From Gammaproteobacteria bacterium HGW-Gammaproteobacteria-13 (GTDB taxonomy: Bacteria > Pseudomonadota > Gammaproteobacteria > Pseudomonadales > Pseudomonadaceae), in assembly GCA_002840155.1 (NCBI GenBank), contig PGZH01000003.1, positions 62,001 to 126,000 of the forward strand: DNA of 64,000 nucleotides. The letters are read 5' to 3'. Positions 63,246 to 64,000 of the stretch are shown one piece after another. The notes below the pieces were generated by a model. The model saw only the letters and a list, made by a program, of their open reading frames with translations. It was not told where the DNA came from and ran no database searches. Numbering within the stretch: the first letter of the stretch is position 1; each line of letters opens with the position of its first letter. A program made the position numbers and the translations under genes.

Positions 63246-64000
63246 GTGGTATCAGATTTTCACATTTATAATTTATCAAAATTTTCAGAAAACTAATTCC
63301 TGAAACTGCGTATAGGCTCTTCTACTGCTCCAAGCGCAGCCAACATACAACCAAATACAGACCGACAATCGAAATACGGCACCTACCGATATAAGAGCGT
63401 ACGGAAACGCCAGCAAAAACAAGGCTATAGAAAAAGCTCCCTACCCTTTAGCACTCTCAAAAGTAGCCAAACAAAAAACTTAATCTTCACCTTGACGAAC
63501 AAGACACAACCAATGATCCACTTTTCTGACATGAGCAGCACCAAAAGCGCAGCCAGTAGAGTAAACGGTATCAATATTGAAAAAAACAGCACGCATATGT
63601 TTATCCGCGATGAACGAAGAACAAGATAAGAAAAAACGCAACAGCTAAATCTTTACCAACTACCCAGCGAACGGCGTATAGCTAAAAGTAGCGCAGCTGC
63701 ATGCAAAGCTAACAAAAAACCATCGTCAGAATTGACTATAAAATTCTTTTAATCCCCCTCCGGAAAAATAGAAAAAAACAGCGACACCGCACAAATACAA
63801 CCTAGCATCAAGAAAAAACCCTTTCATAAAGGGTGTACCCTACACCATAAAAACCATTAATCGAGACAACCCAGTGTCCTAACATAACGAAAGCCATAAG
63901 AACCTTCGCTCATACCGAGCTTTCAAAATAAATATTCACAGATTAGTCCCCATTATCAAACCCCATAACCAAGGCCCAAGGTGTATTGGAAATTTCCCAA
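63246..64000. other. AT-rich region without intact gene; possible degraded membrane-protein gene on the minus strand
   Basis: No open frame of useful length on either strand in 755 bases. On the minus strand one frame reads hydrophobic from about 63823 down to a stop at 63425-63427, broken only by TAA at 63749-63751 and 63653-63655; its last 75 codons end with a hydrophobic helix then a basic tail (LLAALLVLLMSEKWIIG). This could be the remains of a Wzx-like or other polytopic gene. The minus strand is T-rich here, which by itself makes Phe, Leu and Val codons, so the resemblance may be chance. The left part should include the promoter of the polysaccharide operon. Confidence 0.35.

Overview
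The window looks like a chromosomal segment of a Pseudomonas species that is not P. aeruginosa. The evidence is GC-rich coding sequence with Shine-Dalgarno led genes, an OprD-family porin, two CheV proteins, the N-acetylglutaminylglutamine amide (NAGGN) osmoprotectant operon, and a wbpM-comEA junction at the end of an O-antigen locus. From memory (not checked), the gene order follows two blocks of P. aeruginosa PAO1, roughly PA3014-PA3047 and PA3458-PA3463, then the wbpM end of the O-antigen cluster.

Layout. 1-12.5 kb: housekeeping genes: fadB (cut by the left edge), a universal stress protein, the ABC-F ATPase uup, the lytic transglycosylase slt, a MOSC protein, a DUF1499 lipoprotein, cheV, a YegS-like lipid kinase and a pirin. 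12.5-18.5 kb: an unusual operon of an FGGY kinase, a GlpD-like dehydrogenase and an alkyl-DHAP-synthase-like flavoprotein, divergent from an AraC-type regulator. 18.6-21.3 kb: molybdenum cofactor genes moeA and moaB, with mobA divergent, then a small lipoprotein. 21.5-26.8 kb: tRNA-Pro(CGG), a second cheV, a glutaredoxin-like protein, a DUF5610-like protein, an OprD-family porin and an ammonium transporter preceded by an NtrC-like dyad. 27-36 kb: envelope-stress-type small proteins, an EAL protein, a solute-binding protein, dgt, a FUSC membrane protein and a 989-residue Cache/HAMP/GAF/HD-GYP protein. 36-38.2 kb: yggL and dacB. 38.2-47 kb: a MarR regulator divergent from asnO-ngg-M42 peptidase, then a hybrid sensor kinase and yheU. 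47-50.6 kb: an unknown protein, an MFS permease, an SDR, a DUF2784 protein and comEA.

50.7-63.2 kb: a polysaccharide (O-antigen) locus, all on the minus strand. Reading in the direction of transcription it holds a glycosyltransferase, a class II glutamine amidotransferase fused to a WbpG-type N-acetyl-sugar amidotransferase, a WbuB-like glycosyltransferase, a flippase-like membrane protein, a Wzy/WaaL-like protein, a PglA-like glycosyltransferase, PglC-, PglD- and PglE-like enzymes, and WbpM. The last five together look like a complete route from UDP-GlcNAc to diacetylbacillosamine linked to the lipid carrier. No recognisable Wzx or ABC exporter is present. The last 750 bases hold no intact gene.

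Intergenic spaces carry several palindromic repeats of the GTAGCCCGGATG / GTAGGRTGG type, and one long nested inverted repeat at about 36.06-36.19 kb. I see no CRISPR array, insertion sequence or prophage.
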